Shown: positions 1-8,077 of the stretch, piece by piece | Layout: each line of letters begins with the position of its first letter | Numbering within the stretch: the stretch's first letter is position 1 | Origin: Ignavibacteriales bacterium | GTDB taxonomy: Bacteria; Bacteroidota; Ignavibacteria; Ignavibacteriales; SURF-24 | Reading direction: 5' to 3' | DNA: 64,000 nt | Assembly: GCA_003599415.1 (NCBI GenBank) | Contig: QZKB01000159.1 | Location: 1 to 64,000 of the forward strand | Program-made: the position numbers and the translations under genes | The notes under the pieces: model-generated | The model's input: the letters and a program-made list of their open reading frames with translations, nothing else | Told to the model about the DNA's origin: nothing | The model's database searches: none

Positions 1-160
1 TGACCGATGTATATCCATTTCTATTTGCAATCATAGTCCACCATAATAATCAGTGTTTTCAATTTCGATAGCTAAAGCCCGGTTCAATTTTCAAGTCAAT
101 AGAGCAATTTTAGTTAAGTTTTGAATAAAGAATAGGGACAACCTAATTGGCTAATTAGTC

Positions 161-679
161 TTATTTCCTAGATATGTAAGTTGCAAAAACATTTGTACCT
201 CTCTCTTCTGTAAATGTCTCATAACCTTTATTTCGAATAACATCTATTAATGGTGCGGGAATAAATGGAGTTATCAAGATGTATATTTCATCATCTTTTA
301 AAGCTTCAGCCTCCTTTGTTACTTTTGCCACCGGATGCATACCATTATTAATATCAATAGATGCATCATATTCAAACTTCACTGTTTTTACTGTTACCCA
401 GTTTGGTTTTCCGCTCTCTTTTTCTTCTTTAAATTGTGTCACAATTTCCTCGTCTTGACCGACTGCTTTTCGCAATTTATTAATCAATTCTCCTATTTCA
501 ACACCTCCTACAACCGATGCCTGCTTAAGTGTTGTAACACGGGCAATAGTCTTTCGTAGAATTGGATTTTTTAGTTTAGAAAAAACCGGAGCTATTTCTA
601 TAAACTTATCTTCCAGCTGTGGGTATTCATTTAATAATTCGTTTACTGTTATATCTGGTGTTATTAATAAATTCATCAT
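161..679 (-). CDS. DUF1858/DUF2249 domain protein
   Basis: A 172-residue cytosolic protein. Residues about 3-75 (ITPDITVNELLNEYPQLED onward) match the DUF1858 fold found with hybrid-cluster proteins and ScdA/YtfE-like repair proteins. Residues about 100-172 (ILITPFIPAPLIDVI, then GYETF) look like DUF2249. In other genomes these domains sit with DUF438/hemerythrin proteins in anaerobic or nitrosative-stress contexts; that is family knowledge, not proven here. It lies 8 nt downstream of the DUF438-PAS gene on the same strand, so the two were probably an operon. The biochemical function is unknown. No cofactor-binding cysteine cluster is visible. Confidence 0.85.
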   Translation of the reverse strand: MMNLLITPDITVNELLNEYPQLEDKFIEIAPVFSKLKNPILRKTIARVTTLKQASVVGGVEIGELINKLRKAVGQDEEIVTQFKEEKESGKPNWVTVKTVKFEYDASIDINNGMHPVAKVTKEAEALKDDEIYILITPFIPAPLIDVIRNKGYETFTEERGTNVFATYISRK

Positions 680-687
680 CTGCCTCT

Positions 688-1272
688 CTATTTATCGTAT
701 GTTAAAAGGCGTCTTTCCCCTTCTAACTGTTTATACTGATTTACATCTTGAGTCACTTCTAAAGTACCTAAATATTCTCCTTGGCTTCCACGCACCGCAT
801 AGTATGCTATATGAACATACTTGTCCTTAAAATTTATCCAAAATTTCGCTTCATCCTCAATTCCCGCTTTGAAATCACTTAATATCTTTTCTACTATATG
901 TACGCTTGAAGGAGGATGGCAAAACTGAACCTTTCTTCCTATAATGGCATTATTTCTTTCAAATATCCTTTCCTTTCCATGCGAATAATATTTTACCGTA
1001 TCTTCTTTATCAACAAATGTTAAATCAACCGGAATGGATTTGAATACCGCTTCCAATTCATTTAATGTAAATGAACCGGTTGAAAGTTGAACTCTATTTG
1101 AAGTTATGCTTTTATCCTCTTTTGGTAAATCAATTTCCGGTTTCCATTTCACTTCAGGGGCATATAAACAGTATCCTATCGAGTCCGACTGCGAGTATAT
1201 TTCATACCAGTCAATTTCCGTTAAAGTATCCAAGCACATCGGAAAAAGTATATTCTCCTCCTTATAAATCAT
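688..1272 (-). CDS. 5'-truncated DUF438-hemerythrin-PAS protein
   Basis: The 194-residue reading frame corresponds to the C-terminal part of DUF438 proteins, which normally run DUF438, hemerythrin-like, PAS at about 400 residues. The first residues, MIYKEENILFPM, are the conserved end of the hemerythrin-like domain rather than a natural N-terminus. Then comes a PAS domain (about residues 65-185: LEAVFKSIPVDLTFVDKED, later GRKVQFCHPP). Reading upstream in the same frame gives plausible family residues (FE, then YIADIFIS) for about 14 codons before a stop at 1315-1317. The gene has therefore lost its 5' half. It may be a pseudogene or yield only a PAS fragment. Role if intact: redox or NO sensing (inference). 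Confidence 0.75.
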   Translation of the reverse strand: MIYKEENILFPMCLDTLTEIDWYEIYSQSDSIGYCLYAPEVKWKPEIDLPKEDKSITSNRVQLSTGSFTLNELEAVFKSIPVDLTFVDKEDTVKYYSHGKERIFERNNAIIGRKVQFCHPPSSVHIVEKILSDFKAGIEDEAKFWINFKDKYVHIAYYAVRGSQGEYLGTLEVTQDVNQYKQLEGERRLLTYDK

Positions 1273-1282
1273 CTCAAATGAA

Positions 1283-1459
1283 ATGAAAATATCTGCAATA
1301 TATAATGAAAAATATTATTTATATCTTATACCTGTACAAAGTAGCTCCGAATTTGATATAACCAATATTACGATAATACAAGATCCTTATAAGAATGTTT
1401 TTAATAGTAACGATTGGTTTATAGAATGCGAAACATATTTTATAAAGAAAAAAGAATAA
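1283..1459 (+). pseudogene. possible 3' remnant of an unknown gene (58 codons)
   Basis: A 58-codon plus-strand frame fills the space between the truncated DUF438 gene and the converging D12 methylase, stopping 9 nt before the methylase stop codon. The product (MKISAIYNEKYYLYLIPVQS at its start, ending DWFIECETYFIKKKE) has protein-like composition and could be the C-terminus of a gene whose 5' part was lost at the same junction that cut DUF438. No family was recognised. No ribosome binding site precedes the ATG. It may equally be a chance frame. Confidence 0.3.
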
Positions 1460-1468
1460 CAGTAATGT

Positions 1469-2350
1469 CTATCTTTCAGGATTAACTTTGTTTTCCTTTC
1501 TTTCTTTGTTGCTCAAGTGTATAGGTATTCTATTAGTATTATAAGCTTTTTCGAAATATTGATTTTTCCAAAGAATTTCTTTCCTACTATATTTTTTACC
1601 ACTCGTATCTGAAGTACTTGTATTTACAATAGTTTTGATCCAACCATATTGGGGAGAAAGCAACTTATTATATAGCTCATTTTCGTATCCACTAATTAAT
1701 ATCATACATTTTGCTTTATTGCTTAACTCAAGTAATTCAATATGGAATGATTCATCTATATCATAATTGTATTTATGAGTTCTATCCGTCAAATATGGAG
1801 GATCCATATAGAATAGAGTGGCTGGTCTATTAACAAACATATTTAATAATTCTCTTGCGTCTCTATTCTCAATTCTAACATTTCTTAATCGTTCTATAAC
1901 TTTTTCAATTCTTTCAGGGAAATTGTACCAACGATTTACTCTTGCTTCTTTTCCACTACGCGTATATGATTGACAATAAGAAAAACCAGCTCCAGTTTTT
2001 CCGACCGCTCCGTTTACAGTCATCATAGTAGAAACTAAAAACTTCCGAGCTTTTTCTAGTGAAGTATCATTAATATCTATTTCTTTTGCTTTAAAATATT
2101 CACTTCTAGCATATGGAGTCAGAGAGACTACTCTTAGTAATTCTTCAGAATTCTCTCTTAACTGTTTAAATAGATTTACAACTTGATCATCAAGATCATT
2201 AATTATTTCTATTGGTGCCTGTTCTTTCCCAATTGTTATAGCAGCAGATCCGCAGAATGCTTCCACCCAAGCGTTATGCGGAGGTAAAAACTTTATTATT
2301 TGAGAAGCTATTTTTAGCTTTGCACCATAGTAACCAAACGCAGAGTTCAT
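1469..2350 (-). CDS. D12-class adenine-N6 DNA methyltransferase (Dam-like)
   Basis: A 293-residue SAM-dependent DNA adenine methylase of the D12/Dam family, which methylates the N6 of adenine in a short target. Visible motifs are the N-terminal FGYYGAKLKIA and FCGSAA segments (SAM-binding FxGxG-like region), INDLDDQ (motif II), and catalytic DPPY at about residue 190 in FYMDPPYLTD. Length fits the family (about 260-300). No restriction endonuclease lies beside it, so it is either an orphan methylase or a mobile-element passenger. It sits next to a truncated gene and a small unknown ORF, which suggests recent insertion. The recognition sequence cannot be read from the protein. Confidence 0.9.
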   Translation of the reverse strand: MNSAFGYYGAKLKIASQIIKFLPPHNAWVEAFCGSAAITIGKEQAPIEIINDLDDQVVNLFKQLRENSEELLRVVSLTPYARSEYFKAKEIDINDTSLEKARKFLVSTMMTVNGAVGKTGAGFSYCQSYTRSGKEARVNRWYNFPERIEKVIERLRNVRIENRDARELLNMFVNRPATLFYMDPPYLTDRTHKYNYDIDESFHIELLELSNKAKCMILISGYENELYNKLLSPQYGWIKTIVNTSTSDTSGKKYSRKEILWKNQYFEKAYNTNRIPIHLSNKERKENKVNPER

Positions 2351-2422
2351 ATTAATTCTTTTTTACATAGGAAAATTAGTAAATACATAAAAGAAAAGAA
2401 TTATTTTTTTTGAATTTAAAAA

Positions 2423-2557
2423 TTATTCCCTTTTCTTCTCCCTCATCAATGCTTTCATCAGTTTACCTTTAGTTTTAAACAAGCCCTGGTTCTTTTTTAT
2501 TTCTTCCGGTGTTAAAGGTTTTGTATTTATTTCATTTTTATTCTTCTGCTTTTTCAT
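2423..2557 (-). CDS. small basic protein, 44 residues
   Basis: A 44-codon frame beginning MKKQKNKNEINTKPLTPEE and ending MKALMREKKRE, very rich in Lys. A good ribosome binding site, GGAGAA, lies 8 nt before the ATG on the minus strand, which is the main reason to believe it. It lies 72 nt upstream of the methylase gene on the same strand and may be co-transcribed with it. No known family was recognised. The charge pattern is compatible with nucleic-acid or ribosome binding, but that is speculation. Confidence 0.5.
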   Translation of the reverse strand: MKKQKNKNEINTKPLTPEEIKKNQGLFKTKGKLMKALMREKKRE

Positions 2558-2706
2558 ATACAATTTCTCCATTTAAAAAGCATAACTAAACTTACAAAAC
2601 AATAATTCTATTTCCACCTTTCCAACATTCCCACTTTCAATCCTTCAAACTTTCTCAGCCAGAGGCTGACATGTACGGATAATTTTTTACGAATTTCTTT
2701 CAATGT

Positions 2707-2735
2707 GCCTGACCTTTTAAGTGTTATGGTCAGGC
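2707..2735. terminator. 8-bp hairpin, possible terminator or repeat
   Basis: GCCTGACC at 2707-2714 pairs perfectly with GGTCAGGC at 2728-2735 across a 13-nt loop. It lies downstream of the AHSA1 gene (minus strand), where a terminator is expected. The T-rich tract, however, follows the hairpin on the plus strand (2741-2752), so its direction is unclear. Confidence 0.4.
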
Positions 2736-2783
2736 CGTGATTAAATTTTTTTATGGTGTTTATGAAATAATATTTTTAAAAGA

Positions 2784-3224
2784 TTAATCCGGGATTTCGG
2801 GCTCTACTAATTTGGCCAACTGATCAAGGGATTGCTGCCAACCGAGATAACACATTTCCGGAGGAATAACATCCGGTACACCTTCCTGAATAATGCTTAC
2901 TTCTGATCCGCAGGATACCTGCTTTATAGTTACAGTGGTAATCATTTCTCCGGGAAGATTGGGGTCATCAAACGTATCTGAATATTTTATAAACCCGTTC
3001 GGTTTTAATTCAAGATATTTTCCACCGAATGAATGACTATTACCTGTTGAAAAATTTGTGAATGACATTTTATATGTGCCGCCCACCTTAGCTTCTAAGT
3101 GATGTACCTTGCATGTAAATCCATTTGGCGGAAGCCATTTTGCCTTCGCATCTGCATCAAGGAATGCACGGTATATTTTTTCCGGTGCCGCTGTAAAAAC
3201 TTTATGATGCGTTATTGTTGACAT
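2784..3224 (-). CDS. AHSA1/SRPBCC-family protein
   Basis: A 146-residue single-domain START-like (AHSA1, activator of Hsp90 ATPase homologue 1-like) protein. The N-terminal HHKVFTAAPEKIYRAFLDAD, followed by AKWLPP and later CYLGWQQSLDQLAKLVE, is diagnostic of the family. These stand-alone proteins form a helix-grip fold with a hydrophobic cavity; their ligands are mostly unknown. The gene is complete and preceded by a purine-rich ribosome binding site (GAAAGGAA). It is the first of three small same-strand genes (this, the RibD/DHFR-like protein, and the VOC protein) of the type that often cluster as small-molecule or resistance-like accessory genes. No signal peptide. Confidence 0.9.
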   Translation of the reverse strand: MSTITHHKVFTAAPEKIYRAFLDADAKAKWLPPNGFTCKVHHLEAKVGGTYKMSFTNFSTGNSHSFGGKYLELKPNGFIKYSDTFDDPNLPGEMITTVTIKQVSCGSEVSIIQEGVPDVIPPEMCYLGWQQSLDQLAKLVEPEIPD

Positions 3225-3287
3225 GGTTCTTTCCTTTCAGATTAAAAAGAATATTTATCGTTTCCTTTTATTTATAGTTCAGGGATT

Positions 3288-3842
3288 TCAGTATTCTTTA
3301 TTAATAAATTTTAAAACCACTCCTCCCATTGAAAGCTGTTGAGTTGAAATGAGAGATAAATTCCGGGAAGAAATACCCTGGCTGAATAGCGGTCGCCCGC
3401 TGCCTAAAATAACCGGTGCTATTCCAATGCGGTATTCGTCGAACAAATTATCGTTTATAAAAGCGGCAGAGAGATTCGCACTGCCGAACACGTACATATC
3501 CCTGTTGCCCTGCTCTTTGAATTTTTTAATTTCTGCAGAAGCATTTCCTTTAATGAGTGTTGTGTTATTCCAATCAACCGATTTCAGTGTATTGGAAAAA
3601 ACGAGTTTGGGAAGACTGTTCATAAGACCGGCAATTTCGCCTTCTTCTTTTTTCCAGTAATCTGCCATACCTTCATAAGTTACGCGGCCAAAGACAAGAT
3701 AGTCTACCGAGTGTAGTTGTTCAAGACTAAGCTTTTCAAGTTCCTGTCCCCATACAAGTTCATGGAAAGGTAAGTCCCAGTTTTGTTTACCCTCAAAGTA
3801 ACCGTCAAGGGTGATAATATTCCACATTATTAATCTTCTCAT
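3288..3842 (-). CDS. dihydrofolate reductase-family (RibD C-terminal-like) protein
   Basis: A 184-residue protein of the RibD_C/bacterial bifunctional deaminase-reductase fold. Motifs are the N-terminal NIITLDGYFEG, YLVFGRVTYEGMADYW, VFSNTLKSVDWNNT and YVFGSANLSAAF (the GSxxL NADPH-binding region), then the APVILGSGRPLF signature. It probably reduces an NADPH-dependent small-molecule substrate, but orphan members of this family have no assigned reaction. Start supported by AAGGA 6 nt upstream. It lacks a deaminase domain, so it is not a full RibD. Confidence 0.88.
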   Translation of the reverse strand: MRRLIMWNIITLDGYFEGKQNWDLPFHELVWGQELEKLSLEQLHSVDYLVFGRVTYEGMADYWKKEEGEIAGLMNSLPKLVFSNTLKSVDWNNTTLIKGNASAEIKKFKEQGNRDMYVFGSANLSAAFINDNLFDEYRIGIAPVILGSGRPLFSQGISSRNLSLISTQQLSMGGVVLKFINKEY

Positions 3843-4007
3843 ACTTTTCCTTATTGTGTTAGTGACAAGTAATGTTAATTGTTTTAAAGGTATTTATCAA
3901 CGGGTGTAGTATTTTTTCAGCGCGTAGTGAGTGACAATCAGAATAAAATAAAGAAAAGCAAAAAGATTGAAGATTTAATATGGATTTCATTACTCTTGTA
4001 TTTATCC

Positions 4008-4033
4008 AGAACCCATAAATGAATACGGGTTCT
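4008..4033 (-). terminator. hairpin downstream of the VOC gene
   Basis: AGAACCC (4008-4014) pairs with GGGTTCT (4027-4033) over a 12-nt loop, 24 nt after the VOC stop codon. There is no strong T-tract on the minus strand, so it is a probable but weak terminator. Confidence 0.5.
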
Positions 4034-4057
4034 GTAAAATGTTATTGGATTCTGAAA

Positions 4058-4459
4058 TCATGGCATAGGTAAAGGCTGCAGAATACTTAACCAGTTATTC
4101 TCAGAATCTTTAAAGGAGACGTATTTGCCTACGCCGGGAATATCAACGGGCTCGCCAACAATTTTACCGCCGGCTTTTTTTATTTTCTCAATTGATTCAT
4201 TGATATCATCAACAGCAATAACAACGGATGGATTGGGAGAAGCATTGTCAGACTTCTTGTAGAAACCGCCATTAATAGTGCCTCTTTGTTTGGGGAATTT
4301 ATCTTCACCGACTTCTGAAGTGGTAACTAAAACATATTCGCCCATTTCGGGACCAAGATGCTGCATCTGCCATCCGAATGCTTTAGTATAGAATTCCGCC
4401 ATTCTGTTTTTATCTTCAGCCGGCATTTCAAAGTGAACAACCGGATTCATTTTAGCCAT
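4058..4459 (-). CDS. VOC (glyoxalase/bleomycin-resistance fold) protein
   Basis: A 133-residue vicinal-oxygen-chelate protein. The start, NPVVHFEMPAEDKNRMAEFY followed by TKAFGW, is the typical first beta-alpha unit. Later VVIAVDDINESIEKIKKAGG, then PGVGKYVSFKDSENNWLSILQ complete the second beta-alpha-beta-beta-beta module. Relatives include putative glyoxalase-like enzymes and resistance proteins of unknown substrate. A strong ribosome binding site (AGGAG 7 nt before the ATG) fixes the start. It ends the accessory trio with the AHSA1 and RibD-like genes. Confidence 0.9.
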   Translation of the reverse strand: MAKMNPVVHFEMPAEDKNRMAEFYTKAFGWQMQHLGPEMGEYVLVTTSEVGEDKFPKQRGTINGGFYKKSDNASPNPSVVIAVDDINESIEKIKKAGGKIVGEPVDIPGVGKYVSFKDSENNWLSILQPLPMP

Positions 4460-4951
4460 AGTATACTCCTGTTCTTTTGGTTTTTGTTATTAAGGTTTTT
4501 AGTGAGCAATATTTTTGTTCTTCAAATTCTTTGTAATAGTATTGGTAAAAGCAAACAACCCGGATAATATACCTAATGTTTTCTCTGGTATTAAAAAAAT
4601 TTTCTAATTGATGGTACTTATATAATATTATAAAATCCGGATGATATATGAAAGCAGTAGCCGAAATAAGTTTTGAAGGATTTATAGTATAAAGAATACA
4701 TCTAATGGGCAAGGACAGTTTTAATCATATTTGAATCTTAAATTATTATTTCCATGCGATGCAGATATTGGTTCGGTTAATGTCTGACTATTTTTAGTAA
4801 GAACCTTCTGAGAAATTTTATCTGTCATTGCTGTACACTTGCCTCAACCATATTTAGCTGATCCGTTCTAAGAGGCTTTGAGATAATTATTAAAACCGTT
4901 TTGCCGCTTCAACTCTGCAGTCGTATTATTCTTGTGCTTTAACAGGGTCGG
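4460..4951. other. intergenic stretch without a supported gene
   Basis: About 490 nt between the VOC gene and the PD40 lipoprotein, both on the minus strand. An 86-codon frame at 4452-4712 lacks a ribosome binding site, is rich in Ile/Tyr/Phe in the manner of AT-rich noncoding DNA, and was not accepted. No repeat or RNA was seen. Confidence 0.4.
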
Positions 4952-5977
4952 CTATTTACCCCAGGATAAACTCCTGTCTGTTACTTCGGATGAAGAAGTT
5001 ATTTTCGTTAATCCTGTCCCATCCTTGTTTATTAAATATATATGTGTTGTAAAATTTCCTTCCCTTTTATTAAAAAGGATTTTGTTACCGTCGGGCGACC
5101 AGCATAAAGAATAATTATTATTACCGCTCCAGGTACTTTCTTCATTTTCTGCCGTTGAATAAATTTTTGTTGAATCACCGCCGCCGGAGTTTATTGTTAT
5201 TATATTCATTTCCTTTGAATGGAAAGAGGAGTCAGGTTTAATTGCCATAAACGCTATCCTGTTTCCATCAGGCGACCAGGTGGCAGAGTAGTAAGAATAT
5301 TCTGCAGATCTTTTCAATATCGTTTTGTATTTGCTGCCGTCAAGATTGAATGTACATAAGCCATCGTAATTACTAATAAGGCAGACATCATTTTTTGATA
5401 CGCTTATAATATCCCTTGGAGAAAGCTCCTGCGGGTACCTGATAGTAACAAAATCAATTACATTACTCAGGGATTTTGTATTGCAGTTATATAAGTATGC
5501 GGGAATATAACTTCCGTTACCGGCATTGAATAAGTTAGAGTAAAAAATTATCCTGTTGTTATCGGGCAGCCATGTCGGGCAGGCTTCCTGTCCTTTTATC
5601 GAAGAGATTTGTTTTTTGTTTGTTCCGTTGATATCCATAAGATATACATCCCAGTATGTTTCCGCGGGATAATTTGTTAATGTAGTAAAAACAATTTTAT
5701 CTCCTTCAGGTGAAACCTGCGGAGTCATCTCAAGCAATTTTAGTCCCTGGTTTTTTTTATTATCAAAATCAATTATATATATGCCGGAATAGTTATTATT
5801 AGAAGGACCGATTCTTTCGAAAACTATTTTACCTGTTCCAAGAATATCATAAGGAATAGAATCTTTTAGTTCAGGTAAAGCAAGAATATTGTTTTCAGGT
5901 TCGGTAGAACTTTCTTTATTGCAGGATGACAAGAATAAAAGAAGAATTAAAAAGGTAAATCCGAAATATCTTTGCAT
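4952..5977 (-). CDS. TolB-like PD40 beta-propeller lipoprotein
   Basis: A 341-residue exported lipoprotein. The N-terminus MQRYFGFTFLILLLFLSSC ends in a lipobox with Cys at residue 19. The mature part contains repeated PD40/WD40-like TolB blades, recognisable as P.WLPDNNRIIFYS (about 140), ATWSPDGNRIAFMA (about 245) and LCWSPDGNKILFNKREG (about 305), which form a beta-propeller. Similar proteins bind partners in the periplasm or at the outer membrane; the partner is unknown. Start supported by AAGGAGA 6 nt upstream. It is transcribed divergently from the outer-membrane protein at 6383. Confidence 0.88.
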   Translation of the reverse strand: MQRYFGFTFLILLLFLSSCNKESSTEPENNILALPELKDSIPYDILGTGKIVFERIGPSNNNYSGIYIIDFDNKKNQGLKLLEMTPQVSPEGDKIVFTTLTNYPAETYWDVYLMDINGTNKKQISSIKGQEACPTWLPDNNRIIFYSNLFNAGNGSYIPAYLYNCNTKSLSNVIDFVTIRYPQELSPRDIISVSKNDVCLISNYDGLCTFNLDGSKYKTILKRSAEYSYYSATWSPDGNRIAFMAIKPDSSFHSKEMNIITINSGGGDSTKIYSTAENEESTWSGNNNYSLCWSPDGNKILFNKREGNFTTHIYLINKDGTGLTKITSSSEVTDRSLSWGK

Positions 5978-6382
5978 AAGTCTCCTTTGCTGATATTTGA
6001 AACAAACCTGACAAATATTAGCACATTAAAATAAAAGAATCAATCTGTTTGTATGTAAAAGCCAGACTCATATAAATAATTCAGGAGATTAAATTTTGCC
6101 CTTGATGCCTGTATTTGATTTTCCTAAAATTCAGCAGAATATTTTAAGGTTTATTTTAGCAGGCGAAAATTTCGTTTGTAAGGTTCATTTCTCTTTTAAT
6201 CTGTTCTGAAAAACGTCTTTTGATTTTTAAGGTAATATAAATTTCCGAGCTTGAAATACAATTTTTTCAGTTAACGGTTGGTAATAATTAATTCATTACA
6301 TAAATCATTTTACCTGCAGGGAGGAAACGGGAAAATTTTTATACGATTTGTTTTCATTTATTAACAACTACAGGAATGCAAA
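5978..6382. other. divergent intergenic region
   Basis: About 400 nt between divergently transcribed exported proteins, so it should carry both promoters. A purine-rich GGGAGGAAACGGG stretch (about 6319-6332) resembles a ribosome binding site but has no start codon after it. No gene or strong hairpin was seen. Confidence 0.35.
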
Positions 6383-7036
6383 ATGTATAAGCAATTTTTC
6401 TTTGCGGCATCTCTTTCATTTATTTTATTTTCAACATTTGCTTTTACGCAGGAATCTCCTTCATTAAGAATTAACGGCGGAATGATTTATCCCAAAGGAT
6501 CTTCTACCGGTTTATCAGGATTAGTTCAATTCAATTATCCTCTCAGTGAAAAAATTTCTCTGTACATTTACACCGGCTCTTCGGTGTGGGATAAAAAGAA
6601 AAGTATGTACATGAAAGATTTTGCAACAAATGATAATGAATTGATTTTGCATTCATATTCGGCAGATGATCATTCATTAATCCCGGTTTATTTCGGATCG
6701 AACTTTAATATGCACACAAACAATTTCTGCACTGCATTTTTAAATGTAGAGTTGGGTTATTCGTATTTAAGCTTCAACAGTTATGATTATGAATTATACA
6801 AACATCCGGAAACAGGTGAGGTGCTTGGATTTTATGCTGATCAGAAAACAAGAAAAGAAGTTATAAAGAATTTGTTTGGCTTTGGTATAGGAGCGGGAAT
6901 ATCTCACCCGATGACGGATGATGTTGATTTAACATTGACCTTTAAACTGAACAATGTTCTCAACGCAAACAACTGGCTTTTCAGTTATGAAGGAACATAT
7001 ACAATGCTGCTTGCAGGATTTAATTTGAAAATATAA
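6383..7036 (+). CDS. outer-membrane beta-barrel-like protein
   Basis: A 217-residue protein with a Sec signal peptide (MYKQFFFAASLSFILFSTFA, cleavage about residue 22 before QESP). The rest alternates polar and aromatic/hydrophobic residues in strand-length blocks (KISLYIYTGSSVW, FGFGIGAGISHP, DLTLTFKLNNVL) and ends in a hydrophobic strand (MLLAGFNLKI). That pattern is typical of small 8-strand outer-membrane proteins of this phylum. No specific family was recognised. It is followed 75 nt later by another barrel-type protein on the same strand, which suggests a two-gene unit. Confidence 0.75.
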   Translation: MYKQFFFAASLSFILFSTFAFTQESPSLRINGGMIYPKGSSTGLSGLVQFNYPLSEKISLYIYTGSSVWDKKKSMYMKDFATNDNELILHSYSADDHSLIPVYFGSNFNMHTNNFCTAFLNVELGYSYLSFNSYDYELYKHPETGEVLGFYADQKTRKEVIKNLFGFGIGAGISHPMTDDVDLTLTFKLNNVLNANNWLFSYEGTYTMLLAGFNLKI

Positions 7037-7111
7037 AAGGCATTTATTATACAGCTATTGTATTTTTTTAATGCGGATTGAAAATAATAAACAATTTATA
7101 ACTGAGGGAAT

Positions 7112-8077
7112 ATGAAGTTCAAAGTCTTTTCTCTTTTAATGTTTTTAATGGTTGTTCTTAATAATAACCTGCTTTGCCAGGCAGATACCAACCGTATTGT
7201 AATAATGCCTTTCATTAACCGCTCTATTGATAATGTTACAATCAGAAGCGCTGAGGCTATACTAAAACAGGAACTTTCAAAATTGACACAATGCGAAGTA
7301 TTAATTGGCAGTAAACCAAACGGAGTTGCCAATGATTCTTTATGCGAAAATATTGACTGCATTGTGAAATATGGAGAGAGTCAGAATGCAGGCAAAGTAT
7401 TAACCTGTAATTTTCTTATGCTCGGTCAGAAAATAATTATACAGTATTCTCTTGTCGACGTAATTCATAAAAAAATAAAAATAAGCGATAGTATGAACTC
7501 CGCAACACTTGAAGAACTTGATGTAATTATGAAACGCATTGCGTTAAGTACAATGAAGAATGAATCGGCAGATGCATCGGCAGTAGTTGGGGCTATAACG
7601 GAATCTGAGACAAAGGAGCGTGCCCGCAGAAGCGGCGGGAATTTTTATGGAATATCATTCGGGTATTTCTTCCCGGGCAACGAATTTTACGATACGGAAA
7701 GAACATTCACACTTGATTTTAAATTTGGTTCCGAGCTTGAAAACGTGGATTACGGAATACAATTGTTTGCAAGAAACGGATTTGGCGTAAATGTATTTTC
7801 TTCTTATTTATTCTCACAGAAAGATGTTTGTCCTTATATAGGTGGCGGCGCAGGATTTCACTGGCTTACGGATATGAGCGATAACCGCTATAATTATAGT
7901 GTGGGTGGTTATACCAATGATAACAGGAAAGAAGACGGCTTTGAACTTGTTATTAATTCCGGTATAAGATTTTTTCATACTTATAATTTCAGGATAACAG
8001 TTAACTTCACTTATGCGCATACTTTTAATGATTATGATTGCAACAGCTACGTTTTAACGGTTGGATTCCTGCGATGA
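7112..8077 (+). CDS. exported protein: TolB/CsgG-like N-domain plus beta-barrel-like C-half
   Basis: A 321-residue protein with a signal peptide (MKFKVFSLLMFLMVVLNNNL, cleavage near CQA about residue 24). Residues about 28-155 (RIVIMPFINRSIDNVTIRSA, then ILKQELSKL and ADALLV-like KVLTCNFLMLGQKIIIQYSL) resemble the alpha/beta N-domain of TolB/CsgG-like or DUF2380 proteins. Residues about 170-321 (GGNFYGISFGYFFPG, CPYIGGGAGFHW, YVLTVGFLR) look like an outer-membrane beta-barrel ending in a C-terminal strand. A good ribosome binding site (GAGGGA) precedes the ATG. The two-part architecture suggests an outer-membrane protein with a periplasmic domain; its function is unknown. Confidence 0.7.
   Translation: MKFKVFSLLMFLMVVLNNNLLCQADTNRIVIMPFINRSIDNVTIRSAEAILKQELSKLTQCEVLIGSKPNGVANDSLCENIDCIVKYGESQNAGKVLTCNFLMLGQKIIIQYSLVDVIHKKIKISDSMNSATLEELDVIMKRIALSTMKNESADASAVVGAITESETKERARRSGGNFYGISFGYFFPGNEFYDTERTFTLDFKFGSELENVDYGIQLFARNGFGVNVFSSYLFSQKDVCPYIGGGAGFHWLTDMSDNRYNYSVGGYTNDNRKEDGFELVINSGIRFFHTYNFRITVNFTYAHTFNDYDCNSYVLTVGFLR

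Larger units (their letters stand above)
2351..2783. other. intergenic stretch with a small ORF and two hairpins
   Basis: Besides the 44-codon ORF (2423-2557), the region holds a small hairpin AGCC-N3-GGCT at 2656-2668. It also holds a longer perfect 8-bp stem, GCCTGACC/GGTCAGGC, at 2707-2735. Nothing else gene-like was seen. Confidence 0.5.

Noticed and set aside
4452-4712. 86-codon minus-strand frame upstream of the VOC gene
   Set aside because: Overlaps the VOC start, has no ribosome binding site, and its Ile/Tyr/Phe-rich product looks like translated AT-rich noncoding DNA.
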